DNA of 64,000 bases from the NCBI RefSeq assembly GCF_003952665.1, contig NZ_CP017946.1:744001-808000 (forward strand), in the 5' to 3' direction. The position numbers were made by a program, and so were the translations under genes. This stretch comes from Bosea sp. Tri-49. GTDB taxonomy: Bacteria > Pseudomonadota > Alphaproteobacteria > Rhizobiales > Beijerinckiaceae. Position 1 is the first letter of the stretch, and each line of letters opens with the position of its first letter. The notes under the pieces were generated by a model. It had not been told where the DNA came from. It worked only from the letters and a program-made list of their open reading frames with translations, and did no database searches. Positions 29,760 through 40,297 of the stretch are shown in pieces.

Positions 29760-30956
29760 ATGAAACGGATTGCTTGCCTTATGGCGGCTGCGCTGCTCGC
29801 GGCCGCATCGGCCGCACAGGCGCAGGATGCGGTCAAGATCGGCATCCTCAACGACCAGTCGGGCAACTACGCCGAGTTCGGCGGCCTCGGCTCGGTCGAG
29901 GCGGCGAAGCTGGCGATCGAGGATTTCGGCGGCTCGGTACTGGGCAAGCCGATCGAGATCGTCGCCGCCGACCATCAGAACAAGCCCGATATCGCCGCCG
30001 GCTTTGCGCGGCGCTGGTACGATGTCGACGGCGTCACGGCGATCGCCGACCTGACCAATTCGGCCGTCGCCCTCGCAGTCGCGGGGATCGCGAAGGAAAA
30101 GCAGAAGGTCGCGCTCTATAACGGGCCGGCGACGACGCGGCTCTTCAACGAAGACTGCATGGCGACCGGCTTCATGTGGACCTTCGACACTGCGACCTCG
30201 GCCAAGGGTACGGCGCTGTCGGTCCTGCGCGAGGGCGGCGACAGCTGGTACATCATCGCGGCCGACTACGCCTTCGGCCACCAGCTCACCGCCGACATCG
30301 AATCGATCGTCGCGGCCAATGGCGGCAAGACGCTCGGCACGGTGCGCGCGCCGCTGTCGACGCCGGACTTCTCCTCCTTCCTGCTGCAGGCGCAGGCCTC
30401 CAAGGCCAAGATCGTCGCCTTCGCCAATGCGGGCACCGACACGATCAACTCGATCAAGCAGGCCGGCGAGTTCGGCCTCGTCGACAGCGGCCAGAAGCTC
30501 GCGGCCATGGTCGTGGTGCTGAGCGACGTGCATGGGCTCGGGCTCGACAAGGCCAAGGGGCTGATCACCACCACTGCCTATTATCATGACGCGAACAAGC
30601 CGAGCCGAGACTGGGCCGATCGCTACATGGCGCGGACCAAGAAGATGCCGGGCATGATCCAGGCCAGCGTCTATTCCTCGGTTCTGCACTATCTCAAGGC
30701 GGTGAAGGCAGCGGGCACGGCGGCCGGGCCTGCCGTCGCGGCCAAGATGAGGGAGCTGCCGGTCGATGACTTCTTTGCGCCCGGCGCCAAGGTCCGCGAG
30801 GACGGCCGGCTGCTGAACGACATGCTGCTGGTCGAGGCCAAGGCGCCGTCGGAGTCGAAGGCGCCGTGGGACTATTTCAAGGTGGTCCGCAAGATCCCGG
30901 CGGCGGAGATCATCGCGCCGCTGTCGGAGAGCAAGTGCCCGCTGGTCAAGAAGTGA
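29760..30956 (+). CDS. ABC transporter substrate-binding protein (branched-chain amino acid type)
   Basis: This 398-aa protein has a clear Sec signal peptide (MKRIACLMAAALLAAASAAQ, cleavage near residue 23) and a Peripla_BP_6/LivK-like fold with the VKIGILNDQSGNYAEFGG opening. The substrate is not predictable. There are no permease or ATPase genes beside it, so it is an orphan binding protein. The start at ATG 29760 follows GGGAGGACA. It sits inside the adk-rpsM junction, flanked downstream by a strong hairpin. Confidence 0.85.
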   Translation: MKRIACLMAAALLAAASAAQAQDAVKIGILNDQSGNYAEFGGLGSVEAAKLAIEDFGGSVLGKPIEIVAADHQNKPDIAAGFARRWYDVDGVTAIADLTNSAVALAVAGIAKEKQKVALYNGPATTRLFNEDCMATGFMWTFDTATSAKGTALSVLREGGDSWYIIAADYAFGHQLTADIESIVAANGGKTLGTVRAPLSTPDFSSFLLQAQASKAKIVAFANAGTDTINSIKQAGEFGLVDSGQKLAAMVVVLSDVHGLGLDKAKGLITTTAYYHDANKPSRDWADRYMARTKKMPGMIQASVYSSVLHYLKAVKAAGTAAGPAVAAKMRELPVDDFFAPGAKVREDGRLLNDMLLVEAKAPSESKAPWDYFKVVRKIPAAEIIAPLSESKCPLVKK

Positions 30957-30964
30957 CGTAAGCT

Positions 30965-31003
30965 CGGTTGGGCGCGTCTGGGTTGACAGGACGCGCCCAA
31001 CCG
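30965..31003 (+). terminator. Strong hairpin before the alpha operon
   Basis: A perfect 14-bp stem (30965-30978 with 30990-31003) with an 11-base loop follows the binding-protein stop by 8 bases. No T run follows. The loop contains TTGACA, the -35 of the probable rpsM promoter. Confidence 0.65.
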
Positions 31004-31010
31004 ACTAACA
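30983..31010 (+). promoter_or_regulatory. Probable promoter of rpsM-rpsK-rpoA-rplQ
   Basis: A consensus TTGACA (30983-30988) and CTAACA (31005-31010) are 16 bases apart. Transcription would start near 31017 with a 168-nt leader. A local promoter is needed because three unrelated genes and a terminator separate this block from the spc operon. Confidence 0.6.
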
Positions 31011-31184
31011 GCCGGCCATCCGGTTTCAGATGAGCGATGCCGATGCCTTCGCAAGAAGGGTCGACGTCGCGTTCTCGCGTGGACCGGGTTCAAATGCTCC
31101 GCAAGGGCCGGCCTCCACCGGACGCGGAGTTCTTGTCATTGTCGTGGCGCCTGGCGTCGCGGCCGCAATGGAGAGGTGAAGAAC

Positions 31185-31553
31185 ATGGCTCGTATCGCGG
31201 GCGTCAACATTCCGACCGGCAAGCGCGTCGTCATCGGTCTGCAGTACATTCACGGCATCGGCGCCGCAAAGGCGCAGGAGATTTGCACCAAGGTCGGCAT
31301 TGCCGCCGAGCGCCGGGTCAACCAGCTGACCGACGCCGAGGTTCTCCAGATCCGCGAGACGATCGACCGCGACTATCTCGTCGAGGGCGATCTGCGCCGC
31401 GAAGTCTCGATGAACATCAAGCGCCTGATGGACCTCGGCTGCTATCGCGGCCTGCGCCACCGCCGCTCGCTGCCGGTGCGTGGCCAGCGCACCCACACCA
31501 ACGCCCGCACCCGCAAGGGCAAGGCGAAGCCGATCGCCGGCAAGAAGAAGTGA
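31185..31553 (+). CDS. rpsM: 30S ribosomal protein S13
   Basis: This 122-aa head protein contacts the P-site tRNA and L5. [15 protein letters not shown] begins at ATG 31185 after GAGAGGTGAAG; an in-frame ATG three codons earlier overlaps that site. The C-terminal [16 protein letters not shown] is intact. Another long frame overlapping here in a different register is a shadow. Confidence 0.97.
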   Translation: MARIAGVNIPTGKRVVIGLQYIHGIGAAKAQEICTKVGIAAERRVNQLTDAEVLQIRETIDRDYLVEGDLRREVSMNIKRLMDLGCYRGLRHRRSLPVRGQRTHTNARTRKGKAKPIAGKKK

Positions 31554-31557
31554 GTTT

Positions 31558-31589
31558 CGGCGGGCCGGACAACCGGCCCGCCGTATTTT
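31558..31589 (+). terminator. Terminator-like hairpin between rpsM and rpsK
   Basis: A perfect 11-bp GC stem (31558-31568 with 31573-31583), loop ACAA, is followed by TATTTTA. It looks like an intrinsic terminator inside the alpha operon, so it may act as an attenuator lowering rpsK-rpoA expression. Confidence 0.6.
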
Positions 31590-31672
31590 ACGTCGCCTGA
31601 CCCGTTTGCGGGCAGGCGATATCCCCAGCGCCTGGCATCACGGGCGCGCCTGAAGGATGGAAGAAAGAGACT

Positions 31673-32062
31673 ATGGCCAAGGAAGCCCAACGCGTCCGTC
31701 GTCGCGAGCGCAAGAACATCGTTTCCGGCGTCGCGCATGTGAACGCCTCGTTCAATAACACCATGATCACCATCACCGACGCGCAGGGCAACACGATCTC
31801 GTGGTCGTCCGCCGGCACGATGGGTTTCAAGGGTTCGCGTAAGTCGACCCCCTATGCCGCCCAGGTCGCCGCCGAGGACGCCGCCCGCAAGGCTGCCGAG
31901 CACGGCATGCGCACCCTCGAGGTCGAGGTCACCGGTCCGGGTTCGGGCCGTGAGTCGGCGCTGCGCGCGCTGCAGGCCGCCGGCTTCACCGTCACCTCGA
32001 TCCGCGACGTGACGCCGATCCCGCACAATGGCTGCCGGCCGCGCAAGCGTCGCCGCGTCTGA
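31673..32062 (+). CDS. rpsK: 30S ribosomal protein S11
   Basis: This 129-aa platform protein has [20 protein letters not shown] and the C-terminal [18 protein letters not shown]. Length is normal. It lies 119 bases after rpsM, beyond the hairpin. Confidence 0.98.
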   Translation: MAKEAQRVRRRERKNIVSGVAHVNASFNNTMITITDAQGNTISWSSAGTMGFKGSRKSTPYAAQVAAEDAARKAAEHGMRTLEVEVTGPGSGRESALRALQAAGFTVTSIRDVTPIPHNGCRPRKRRRV

Positions 32063-32082
32063 GCCATAAGCCGGATCGAAGC

Positions 32083-32104
32083 GGCGTCCGCAGGGGCGGA
32101 CGCC
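32083..32104 (+). other. Hairpin between rpsK and rpoA
   Basis: A perfect 9-bp stem (32083-32091 with 32096-32104) with a four-base loop lies in the 92-base gap. No T run follows. It probably affects mRNA processing or stability. Confidence 0.45.
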
Positions 32105-32154
32105 GGTACGGGGCGGCCCGCCGCCGCCATTATTGAATCACCAGGAGTGCGGTC

Positions 32155-33171
32155 GTGATCAGCAAGAATTGGCAGGATCTGTCCAAGCCTAACAAGCTCG
32201 AAGTCAAGGTCGGCGACGACCCGAAGCGTCAGGCCACCGTGATTGCGCGTCCGCTCGAGCGTGGCTTCGGCATGACGCTCGGCAACGCGCTGCGCCGCGT
32301 GCTGCTCTCCTCGCTCCAGGGCGCGGCCGTGACCGCCGTCCAGATCGACGGCGTGTTGCATGAGTTCTCCTCGATCCCGGGTGTCCGCGAGGACGTCACC
32401 GACATCGTCCTGAACATCAAGGCGATCGCCATCAAGATGCAGGGCGAGGGTCCCAAGCGCATGACCCTGCGCAAGACCGGCCCGGGCACCGTCACTGCCG
32501 GCGACATCAATACCATCGGCGACGTCTCGATCCTCAACCCCGAGCTCGTGCTCTGCACGCTCGACGAGGGCTCCGAGATCCGCATGGAGTTCACGGTCAA
32601 CACCGGCAAGGGCTACGTTCCCTCCGAGCAGAACCGCCCCGAGGACGCGCCGATCGGCCTGATCCCGGTCGACAGCCTCTACTCGCCGGTCAAGAAGGTC
32701 TCCTATCGCGTCGAGAACACCCGCGAGGGCCAGAACCTCGACCGCGACATGCTGACCATGCAGATCGAGACCAACGGCTCGGTCACCCCCGAGGACGCGC
32801 TGGCGCTTGCCGCCCGCATCCTGCAGGACCAGCTTGCCGTCTTCATCACCTTCGAAGAGCCGCGCAAGGAAGAGGCCGTCTCGACCGCGCCGCAGCTGCC
32901 GTTCAACCCGGCCCTGCTCAAGAAGGTCGACGAGCTCGAGCTGTCCGTCCGCTCGGCGAACTGCCTGAAGAACGACAACATCGTCTATATCGGCGACCTC
33001 ATCCAGAAGTCGGAAGGCGAGATGCTGCGCACCCCGAACTTCGGCCGCAAGTCGCTGAACGAGATCAAGGAAGTGCTCGCCACCATGGGCCTCCATCTCG
33101 GCATGGACGTGCAGGGCTGGCCGCCGGAGAACATCGAAGAGCTGGCGAAGCGCTTCGAAGAGCACTACTGA
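32155..33171 (+). CDS. rpoA: DNA-directed RNA polymerase subunit alpha
   Basis: This 338-aa protein nucleates polymerase assembly. The N-terminal domain has [20 protein letters not shown]; the C-terminal DNA- and activator-binding domain (about 250-320) has [15 protein letters not shown] and [12 protein letters not shown]. The start is GTG at 32155, giving M-ISKNWQDL as in relatives, with CAGGAG upstream. Confidence 0.98.
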   Translation: MISKNWQDLSKPNKLEVKVGDDPKRQATVIARPLERGFGMTLGNALRRVLLSSLQGAAVTAVQIDGVLHEFSSIPGVREDVTDIVLNIKAIAIKMQGEGPKRMTLRKTGPGTVTAGDINTIGDVSILNPELVLCTLDEGSEIRMEFTVNTGKGYVPSEQNRPEDAPIGLIPVDSLYSPVKKVSYRVENTREGQNLDRDMLTMQIETNGSVTPEDALALAARILQDQLAVFITFEEPRKEEAVSTAPQLPFNPALLKKVDELELSVRSANCLKNDNIVYIGDLIQKSEGEMLRTPNFGRKSLNEIKEVLATMGLHLGMDVQGWPPENIEELAKRFEEHY

Positions 33172-33283
33172 GACCCCGGCGCGGGACCGCTTTCCGCGCC
33201 ATCCCCGCCCGGCGCATAAGCTCCGGAGCATAAAGGACGGCCGTTCCGTGGCACGGCGGCCGTAAGCAACGAAGGAGCCAAAC

Positions 33284-33703
33284 ATGCGTCACGGATTTCG
33301 CGGTCGCCGTTTCAACCGCTCGGTCGAGCATCGCCAGGCGATGTTCGCCAACATGGCCCAGGCCCTGATCAAGCACGAGCAGATCACCACCACGCTGCCG
33401 AAGGCCAAGGACCTGCGTCCGGTCGTCGAGAAGCTGATCACGCTCGGCAAGCGCGGCGACCTGCATGCCCGCCGCCAGGCGATCGCGCAGATCAAGGACG
33501 TCGCTCTGGTCGGCAAGCTCTTCGCGGTTCTCGGCCCGCGCTATAAGGAGCGCAATGGCGGCTATCTGCGCATCATGAAGGCGGGCTTCCGCTTCGGTGA
33601 CAATGCCCCGCTCGCCGTGATCGAGTTCGTCGATCGCGACGTCGACGCCAAGGGCAAGGATTCCGGCCCGGTCTTCACGGCGGATGACGAGCAGGCAGCC
33701 TGA
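33284..33703 (+). CDS. rplQ: 50S ribosomal protein L17
   Basis: This 139-aa tunnel-exit protein begins [17 protein letters not shown] and has [20 protein letters not shown]. It closes the alpha operon and is followed by a terminator. The 112-base gap before it contains GC-rich inverted repeats (near 33179-33201 and 33237-33263). Confidence 0.98.
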   Translation: MRHGFRGRRFNRSVEHRQAMFANMAQALIKHEQITTTLPKAKDLRPVVEKLITLGKRGDLHARRQAIAQIKDVALVGKLFAVLGPRYKERNGGYLRIMKAGFRFGDNAPLAVIEFVDRDVDAKGKDSGPVFTADDEQAA

Positions 33704-33731
33704 GCCTCCCCGGCATCAAGCATTTTTAAAA

Positions 33732-33757
33732 GGGCGGTCTTCGGGCCGCCCTTTTTT
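33732..33757 (+). terminator. Intrinsic terminator after rplQ
   Basis: The GGGCGG stem (33732-33737) pairs with CCGCCC (33746-33751), extended by flanking A/T pairs, and is followed by six T residues. It ends the alpha operon. Confidence 0.88.
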
Positions 33758-33915
33758 GTTGCCCGCTTCGGCGGAGCGAGCCACGATTGCTACGAGAAAT
33801 TGTTGCGCCCGCTCGCGCTTTTCGCTGCGTCAGGTCGATGCTAGCGTCGTCCCGAACCGGGCAGGGCGGTACAACGCCCTCGTGAAACAAGTCCGGCAAA
33901 GAGGGAGATATCCGC

Positions 33916-34872
33916 ATGAAGCGCGCTGCTCTGGCCATTCTCGCTGCCATCGCGGTCCTGCCGGCTCAGGCCCAGGACAAGTATCCGTCGAAGCCGATCA
34001 ACATGCTGGTGCCGTTCGCGGCCGGCGGTTCGTCCGACGTGATCGCGCGCCTTGTCGGCGACGAGATGAGCCGGATTCTCGGCCAGCGCATCGTGATGGA
34101 GAACATGGGCGGGGCGGGCGGCGCGACCGCACTCACGCGCGCCGCCCGGGCTGAGCCCGACGGCTATACCATCGTGATCGGCAACAGCGGCACCAACGCC
34201 GCCTCCTACACCATCTACAACGACCTGAAGTACACGCCGGCCGATTTCGTGCCGATCGGCCTCGTCGCCAAGACCTCGCCGATGATCGCGCTGAAGCTCG
34301 ACTTCCCGGCCAAGGACCTCAAGGAGTTTCTCGCCTACGCCAAGGCGAACCCCGGCAAGATCAGCCTCGGCCATGCCGGCGTTGGCTCGTCGAATTATCT
34401 GATCTGCCGCAACTTCCTGAAGGCGTCCGGGCTCGACGTGGCGCTGGTGAGCTATCGCGGCGCCGGTCCTGCGCTGAACGATCTGATGGGCGGGCAGATC
34501 GACGGCGTCTGCGATGCCGCGACCTCACTCTCCGGTGCCGTCCAGGGCAACAAGGTCAAGGCACTGGTGGTGGCGACGCCGCAGCGCCTGCCGAGCCTGC
34601 CGGATGTGCCGACCTCGGCCGAGGCCGGGCTGCCGGCCTTCCAGGCGCAGGGCTGGAACGCGATCTTTGCGCCGAAGGGCACGCCGCAGCCGGTGATTGA
34701 CAAGCTGAATGAGGCGCTGCGGACGGCGCTCGCGAGCGAGAGACTGCATGGGCGTTTCAAGGAACTTTCGTCCGTGCTCCCCGAGAAGGACGAGATGTCG
34801 CCGGAGTTCGTCGCCAAGATGCTTCCGGCCGAGATCGAGAAGTACAAGGTGCTGCTCAGCGACGCGAAGTAA
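33916..34872 (+). CDS. Tripartite tricarboxylate transporter (Bug family) substrate-binding protein
   Basis: This 318-aa periplasmic protein has a signal peptide (cleavage near residue 19, AQAQD) and the Bug/TctC motifs KPINMLVPFAAGGSSDVIAR and a C-terminal PKGTPQPVIDKLNEALR. Such proteins bind carboxylates and related small molecules; most are orphans without TctA/TctB, as here. The ligand is unknown. Only 3 bases separate its stop from that of the convergent BLUF gene. Confidence 0.88.
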   Translation: MKRAALAILAAIAVLPAQAQDKYPSKPINMLVPFAAGGSSDVIARLVGDEMSRILGQRIVMENMGGAGGATALTRAARAEPDGYTIVIGNSGTNAASYTIYNDLKYTPADFVPIGLVAKTSPMIALKLDFPAKDLKEFLAYAKANPGKISLGHAGVGSSNYLICRNFLKASGLDVALVSYRGAGPALNDLMGGQIDGVCDAATSLSGAVQGNKVKALVVATPQRLPSLPDVPTSAEAGLPAFQAQGWNAIFAPKGTPQPVIDKLNEALRTALASERLHGRFKELSSVLPEKDEMSPEFVAKMLPAEIEKYKVLLSDAK

Positions 34873-34875
34873 GGC

Positions 34876-35295
34876 TCAGGCGCGAGCGCTGGCGAGCTCG
34901 CCGGCAAGATCGAGCAGCACGTCGAGCGGCTGCTCGAAGATTTCGGCATCGGGTGCGATGCCATAGAGTCCGAAGATGAATTCGGTCGTCTGATCGTGCT
35001 CGGCATAGGCCATCGCCCAGCCGGCGAATTGCCGTTGATCGACGGCATCCTGCGCCAGCAGGCGCAGCTCGGCATGGCGCGGATCGACCATGATCCGGCC
35101 ATAGGTTTCCGCGATAGAACCGGCCTCGCCTTCGAGGATCTGGGCAAATCCGCCCGGCGTCGCCATCAGGAAGCCCGTGACATGTCTTTCGGCATTGAGC
35201 CGCCGCGCCGTCTCGAGAATGCGCGCGAGCCCGATGCGTCGATCCGCCTCGACGAGTCGGCTGCGGCTGGCATAAACAAGGCGCACGAGGCTCAC
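34876..35295 (-). CDS. BLUF-domain blue-light sensor
   Basis: This 139-aa protein is essentially one BLUF domain (residues 1-100) that binds FAD and senses blue light. The key residues are in place: Tyr8 (LVYAS), Asn34, Gln52 (FAQILEG), the DPRH motif at 71-74, Trp93 and Met95 (WAMAY). The C-terminal 40 residues may form capping helices; there is no effector domain, so it must act through a partner. It is divergent from the Do protease gene (156-base gap) and convergent with the Bug gene. Confidence 0.85.
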   Translation of the reverse strand: MSLVRLVYASRSRLVEADRRIGLARILETARRLNAERHVTGFLMATPGGFAQILEGEAGSIAETYGRIMVDPRHAELRLLAQDAVDQRQFAGWAMAYAEHDQTTEFIFGLYGIAPDAEIFEQPLDVLLDLAGELASARA

Positions 35296-35451
35296 GTCGT
35301 TGCTCCTTTCGAGGGCAAAGCGGGGTATTTTGCGGCCCGGAACGGAAACGCGCGGCGCGTGTTTTCGAGACTATCCGGGATGCTGCCGCGGAGGGGCGGT
35401 TCAAGAACTTAACGTCCCACGCAGCTGTTTTGTTTCAAGAAGGAGGTCGGC

Positions 35452-36882
<1,431 letters not shown>

Positions 36883-36883
36883 G

Positions 36884-38191
36884 GTGAGCGACCTCTTTTC
36901 TGCCTCAGGTCTCGACAAGTCCGGCCCGCGCCCGCTCGCGGACCGGGTGCGGCCGACGACGCTCGGCGAGGTCGCTGGCCAGGATCACCTGACCGGCCCC
37001 GACGGCGTACTGAGCCGGTTGATCGCCTCGGGCTCGCTCGGCAGCCTGATCTTCTGGGGACCGCCCGGTACCGGCAAGACGACGGTGGCGCGCCTGCTCG
37101 CCGGGCAGACCGATCTCGGCTTCGAGCAGATCAGCGCGATCTTCTCGGGGGTCGCTGACCTGAAGAAGGCCTTCGACGCCGCCCGCGGCCGCCGGCTCGG
37201 GGGCAAGGGCACCTTGCTGTTCGTCGACGAGATCCACCGCTTCAACCGGGCCCAGCAGGATGCCTTCCTGCCGGTGATGGAAGACGGCACGATCACACTG
37301 GTCGGCGCCACCACCGAGAATCCGTCCTTCGCGCTCAATGCGGCGCTGCTCTCGCGCGCCCGCGTCCTGACCTTCAAGGCACTCGACGAGGGGGCGCTGC
37401 TCTTCATGCTCGGCCGGGCCGAGGCGCTGGAGAATCGCGAACTGCCGCTGACGCCGGAGGCGCGGCTCGCTTTGGCGCGCTTCGCCGATGGCGACGGGCG
37501 GGCGGTGCTGACGCTCGCCGAGGAGACCTGGCGTGCCGCCAAGCCGGGCGAGATCTTCGACGAGGCCGGCCTTTCCGAGGTGATCCAGCGCCGTGCGCCG
37601 ATCTACGACAAGGCGCAGGACGGCCACTACAACCTGATCTCGGCGCTGCACAAGACGATCCGCGGCTCCGATCCTGACGCGGCGCTCTACTATTTCGCCC
37701 GCATGCTCGATGCCGGCGAGGACCCGCGCTTCCTGGCGCGGCGGCTGGTGCGCATGGCGGTCGAGGATATCGGCCTCGCCGATCCGCAGGCGCTGGTGCA
37801 CGCCCGCGCCGCGGCCGAGACCTATGAGCAGCTGGGTTCGCCCGAGGGCGAGCTCGCCCTCGCCAACACGGTGATCTATCTCGCAACCGCGCCGAAATCG
37901 AACGCGGCCTATGTCGCCTACAAGGCAGCGATGCGCACCGCCAAGCAGGCGGGGTCGCTGACGCCGCCCAAGACGATCCTGAACGCGCCGACTAAGCTGA
38001 TGAAGGAAGAGGGCTACGGCGCCGACTACGCCTATGATCATGACGCGCCCGACGCCTTCTCTGGCCAGAACTATTGGCCGGACGCGCTCGGCCGCCAGCT
38101 TTTCTACGATCCGCCCGAGCGCGGCTTCGAGCGCGAGATCAGGAAGCGTCTGGAGTACTGGGAGAAGCTCCGGCAGGAGCGCGGGGAGTAA
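36884..38191 (+). CDS. rarA: Replication-associated recombination protein A (AAA ATPase)
   Basis: This 435-aa ATPase of the RarA/MgsA/WRNIP1 family acts at stalled forks. Walker A GPPGTGKT is at residues 59-66, Walker B VDEIHRF has Asp115-Glu116, and the C-terminal tetramerisation domain contains FARMLDAGEDPRFLARRLVR. The start is GTG at 36884, one base after the protease stop. The protease-rarA order is common in Rhizobiales. Confidence 0.93.
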   Translation: MSDLFSASGLDKSGPRPLADRVRPTTLGEVAGQDHLTGPDGVLSRLIASGSLGSLIFWGPPGTGKTTVARLLAGQTDLGFEQISAIFSGVADLKKAFDAARGRRLGGKGTLLFVDEIHRFNRAQQDAFLPVMEDGTITLVGATTENPSFALNAALLSRARVLTFKALDEGALLFMLGRAEALENRELPLTPEARLALARFADGDGRAVLTLAEETWRAAKPGEIFDEAGLSEVIQRRAPIYDKAQDGHYNLISALHKTIRGSDPDAALYYFARMLDAGEDPRFLARRLVRMAVEDIGLADPQALVHARAAAETYEQLGSPEGELALANTVIYLATAPKSNAAYVAYKAAMRTAKQAGSLTPPKTILNAPTKLMKEEGYGADYAYDHDAPDAFSGQNYWPDALGRQLFYDPPERGFEREIRKRLEYWEKLRQERGE

Positions 38192-38195
38192 GGGT

Positions 38196-39512
38196 CTAAA
38201 AGCTTCGCTCGATGAATACCTGCGTCGAGATCTGGCGCCCTGCCAACCCCGCAGCGATCTCGCGGCCGGTGAGCGCGATCTTCGCCCAGGCGACCGAGCT
38301 TTCGATGCCGGCCTTGAAGCCCTCGACCGGGGTCCAGACCAGATTGGCGGCGACGCGGTCGATCCTGATCTCGCCGCGGATCTGGTTGGCAAGCGGCACT
38401 TCGAGCCAATAGCGGCTGAGATAGGCGTTGCTGGCGAGCTCCTCGGTCCATTCGAAGCGGCCGGAGACGACGCCGGAGAAGCCGCGCGTGGCATCGCTCG
38501 CCAGGAGCACGCGATTGACTGTGCGGGCGTCGAGCTGGGAGCCGATATAGGGCGCGCCGTCGATCGCACCGGCGAGCTGGGCGGTCAGGCTCCAGCCATG
38601 GCCGAAGGCCTCGCCTTCATAGGTCGCGCCGAGGATGCCGGCCCGGCCGAAGCGCGACGGCGTGCCCGCTATCTCCCGCAAGGCGAGGGCGCCGTGGACG
38701 GTCCAGCCGTCCTGTGCATAGACCAGCCGTCCGACGGCATCCGGTATCCGCCGGCCGGTCCCGACCGGCGCGGTCGCGGCGGCGTTGCCGAGCGCCGGAT
38801 CCTCGAGAGCGAGCGTCGCAGTCCAGCTCTCGGTCAGCGGCAATTCGAGCGCGATCACTCCGACGGTGCGCGAGGGCACGCGCGTCGAGAAGATGAACTC
38901 GTCGCCGGTCCAGAACGAGAAGCGCGAGGCATCGAGCCCGAAGGTCCAGGGGCCGATCAGGATCGTCGCCTCGTCGATCGAGTTCTCGCTGACGCCGTCG
39001 ACCGGGCTGTACATGGTGAAGCCGAAGGCAGTGCCGATGCGCAGCCCCGACGAAAGCTCATGCGAGGTCGCGATCCGGAAGGCGGCGCTGACCGAGAAGG
39101 ACGTCGCGTCGGAAGGCGGAGGCGGGCCGAGGCGCGATGCCCGAAAGGAATCGCGCTGCATGCCGGCGCTGACCGTGCCGGTGATCGACAGGCATGTGGC
39201 AGACCCCGGCAGGACGAGGCCGCGCTGCGGCGGATCGTCGTCATCGTCCTCTTCGTCGTCGCTATCGTCGTCCGCTTCCTCGCTCGAAACCGCAGGCTCG
39301 GTCGGCTCGCCGGCGAAGAGCGGTTTGGTCTCGGGCAGCGCGATGGTGCAGGCGCGCGCAAAGCTCGGAGCCTGTGCCGGGCGGGGCGGTAACCGTGCCG
39401 GCGCGGCGAGGGCAGTTTGCGAGAAGAGCACGAGGCCGAGGCCGACAGGCAGGGCTGCGCGCCAGAACGCTGCGCAGGTACGCTCGCCTCCCGGTTCAGA
39501 ACCGCATGCCAT
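38196..39512 (-). CDS. Outer-membrane porin (alphaproteobacterial Porin_2-like)
   Basis: About 438 aa. The chosen ATG at 39512 follows a G-rich ribosome site and gives a signal peptide ending near AALA-APARLPP; an in-frame upstream ATG would add 18 residues. After the signal lies an unusual acidic run (EEADDDSDDEEDDDDDPP, roughly residues 75-95), then a beta-barrel starting near CLSITGTVSAGMQRDS and ending with the terminal Phe typical of porins. It is convergent with rarA, 4 bases apart. Confidence 0.75.
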   Translation of the reverse strand: MACGSEPGGERTCAAFWRAALPVGLGLVLFSQTALAAPARLPPRPAQAPSFARACTIALPETKPLFAGEPTEPAVSSEEADDDSDDEEDDDDDPPQRGLVLPGSATCLSITGTVSAGMQRDSFRASRLGPPPPSDATSFSVSAAFRIATSHELSSGLRIGTAFGFTMYSPVDGVSENSIDEATILIGPWTFGLDASRFSFWTGDEFIFSTRVPSRTVGVIALELPLTESWTATLALEDPALGNAAATAPVGTGRRIPDAVGRLVYAQDGWTVHGALALREIAGTPSRFGRAGILGATYEGEAFGHGWSLTAQLAGAIDGAPYIGSQLDARTVNRVLLASDATRGFSGVVSGRFEWTEELASNAYLSRYWLEVPLANQIRGEIRIDRVAANLVWTPVEGFKAGIESSVAWAKIALTGREIAAGLAGRQISTQVFIERSF

Positions 39513-39625
39513 CAGCGCGATGATCCCCCTATGTCCCGGCGTTTCTGCCGGTCGCGGAGGCGGCAAGTCAATCGCGCCGGCGGTGGCCTTGCTGGCAATT
39601 GCAGGCCGCTAAGGCGCTGCCGGCC

Positions 39626-40258
39626 TCAGTCTGCCGCAGCTTCGCCGCGAATCTCATGGGCGACGAGCGAGAACCAGCCGAAGAGCACGAGGCCGGCGCC
39701 GCCGACGATCATCCCGGCCCAGGATGGGTTGGCCATGCCCGCGGCGACGAGCGCTGGCGCCAGCAGCACCGTGACGATGCTGTAGATCGCCCAGCCGCGC
39801 TTCCCGACGGCGCTGAATCGGCGCGCCAGGACGAAACAGGCGGCGATCAGCGACAGGAACGAGACGAGGAAGGCCACCATGTGCAAGGCGCCGGTGACAC
39901 TCATCTGCGGCGCCTGGCCGGGAGCGGGGAGTGGATCGGGCCCGAACAAACCGGCACTGATCATGCCGAGCCCGTAGAGGCCGGCGAGGATAGGACCCGC
40001 GCTGCCGCCGCGCTGGCCGCGCAGGACCCTGCGCAAACCAATTGCGCCAGCGAGCGCCAGGGCACCCGTCACCAGGAAATTCGCGACCTGGATCCAGCCG
40101 AGCTCACCCAGTGCCAGGAAGCTGATGGGCTGGGTGCGGATGTCATAGCCCGGCCTGAGCGCCAGCTGCAGGACGGCGAGGGCGTAGAAGACGGGAGTGC
40201 TCGCCACGCCGCAGGCGAGAAGGGTGCGATCGAGAGACTGGGACGGAGCGGTTTGCAT
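39626..40258 (-). CDS. DUF998-family membrane protein
   Basis: This 210-aa protein has about six hydrophobic helices and the DUF998 pattern (QPISFLALGELGWIQVANFL; GLFGPDPLPAPGQ; HMVAFLVSF). Its function is unknown. The ATG at 40258 is preceded by GGAGAG; an ATG four codons upstream (40270) lacks a site. It is divergent from the TetR gene and shares a palindromic operator, so it is the likely target of that regulator. Confidence 0.8.
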   Translation of the reverse strand: MQTAPSQSLDRTLLACGVASTPVFYALAVLQLALRPGYDIRTQPISFLALGELGWIQVANFLVTGALALAGAIGLRRVLRGQRGGSAGPILAGLYGLGMISAGLFGPDPLPAPGQAPQMSVTGALHMVAFLVSFLSLIAACFVLARRFSAVGKRGWAIYSIVTVLLAPALVAAGMANPSWAGMIVGGAGLVLFGWFSLVAHEIRGEAAAD

Positions 40259-40297
40259 CTGGCTCTCCATGAACGGAAGGGGTAGTGTAAAACTGAA

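Noticed and set aside
27490..31184. Missing rpmJ (L36) after secY
   Set aside because: Alphaproteobacteria normally carry rpmJ elsewhere, so its absence here is expected.
31037..31600. 187-codon frame overlapping rpsM
   Set aside because: Different register from the certain rpsM gene; Arg/Gln-rich shadow.
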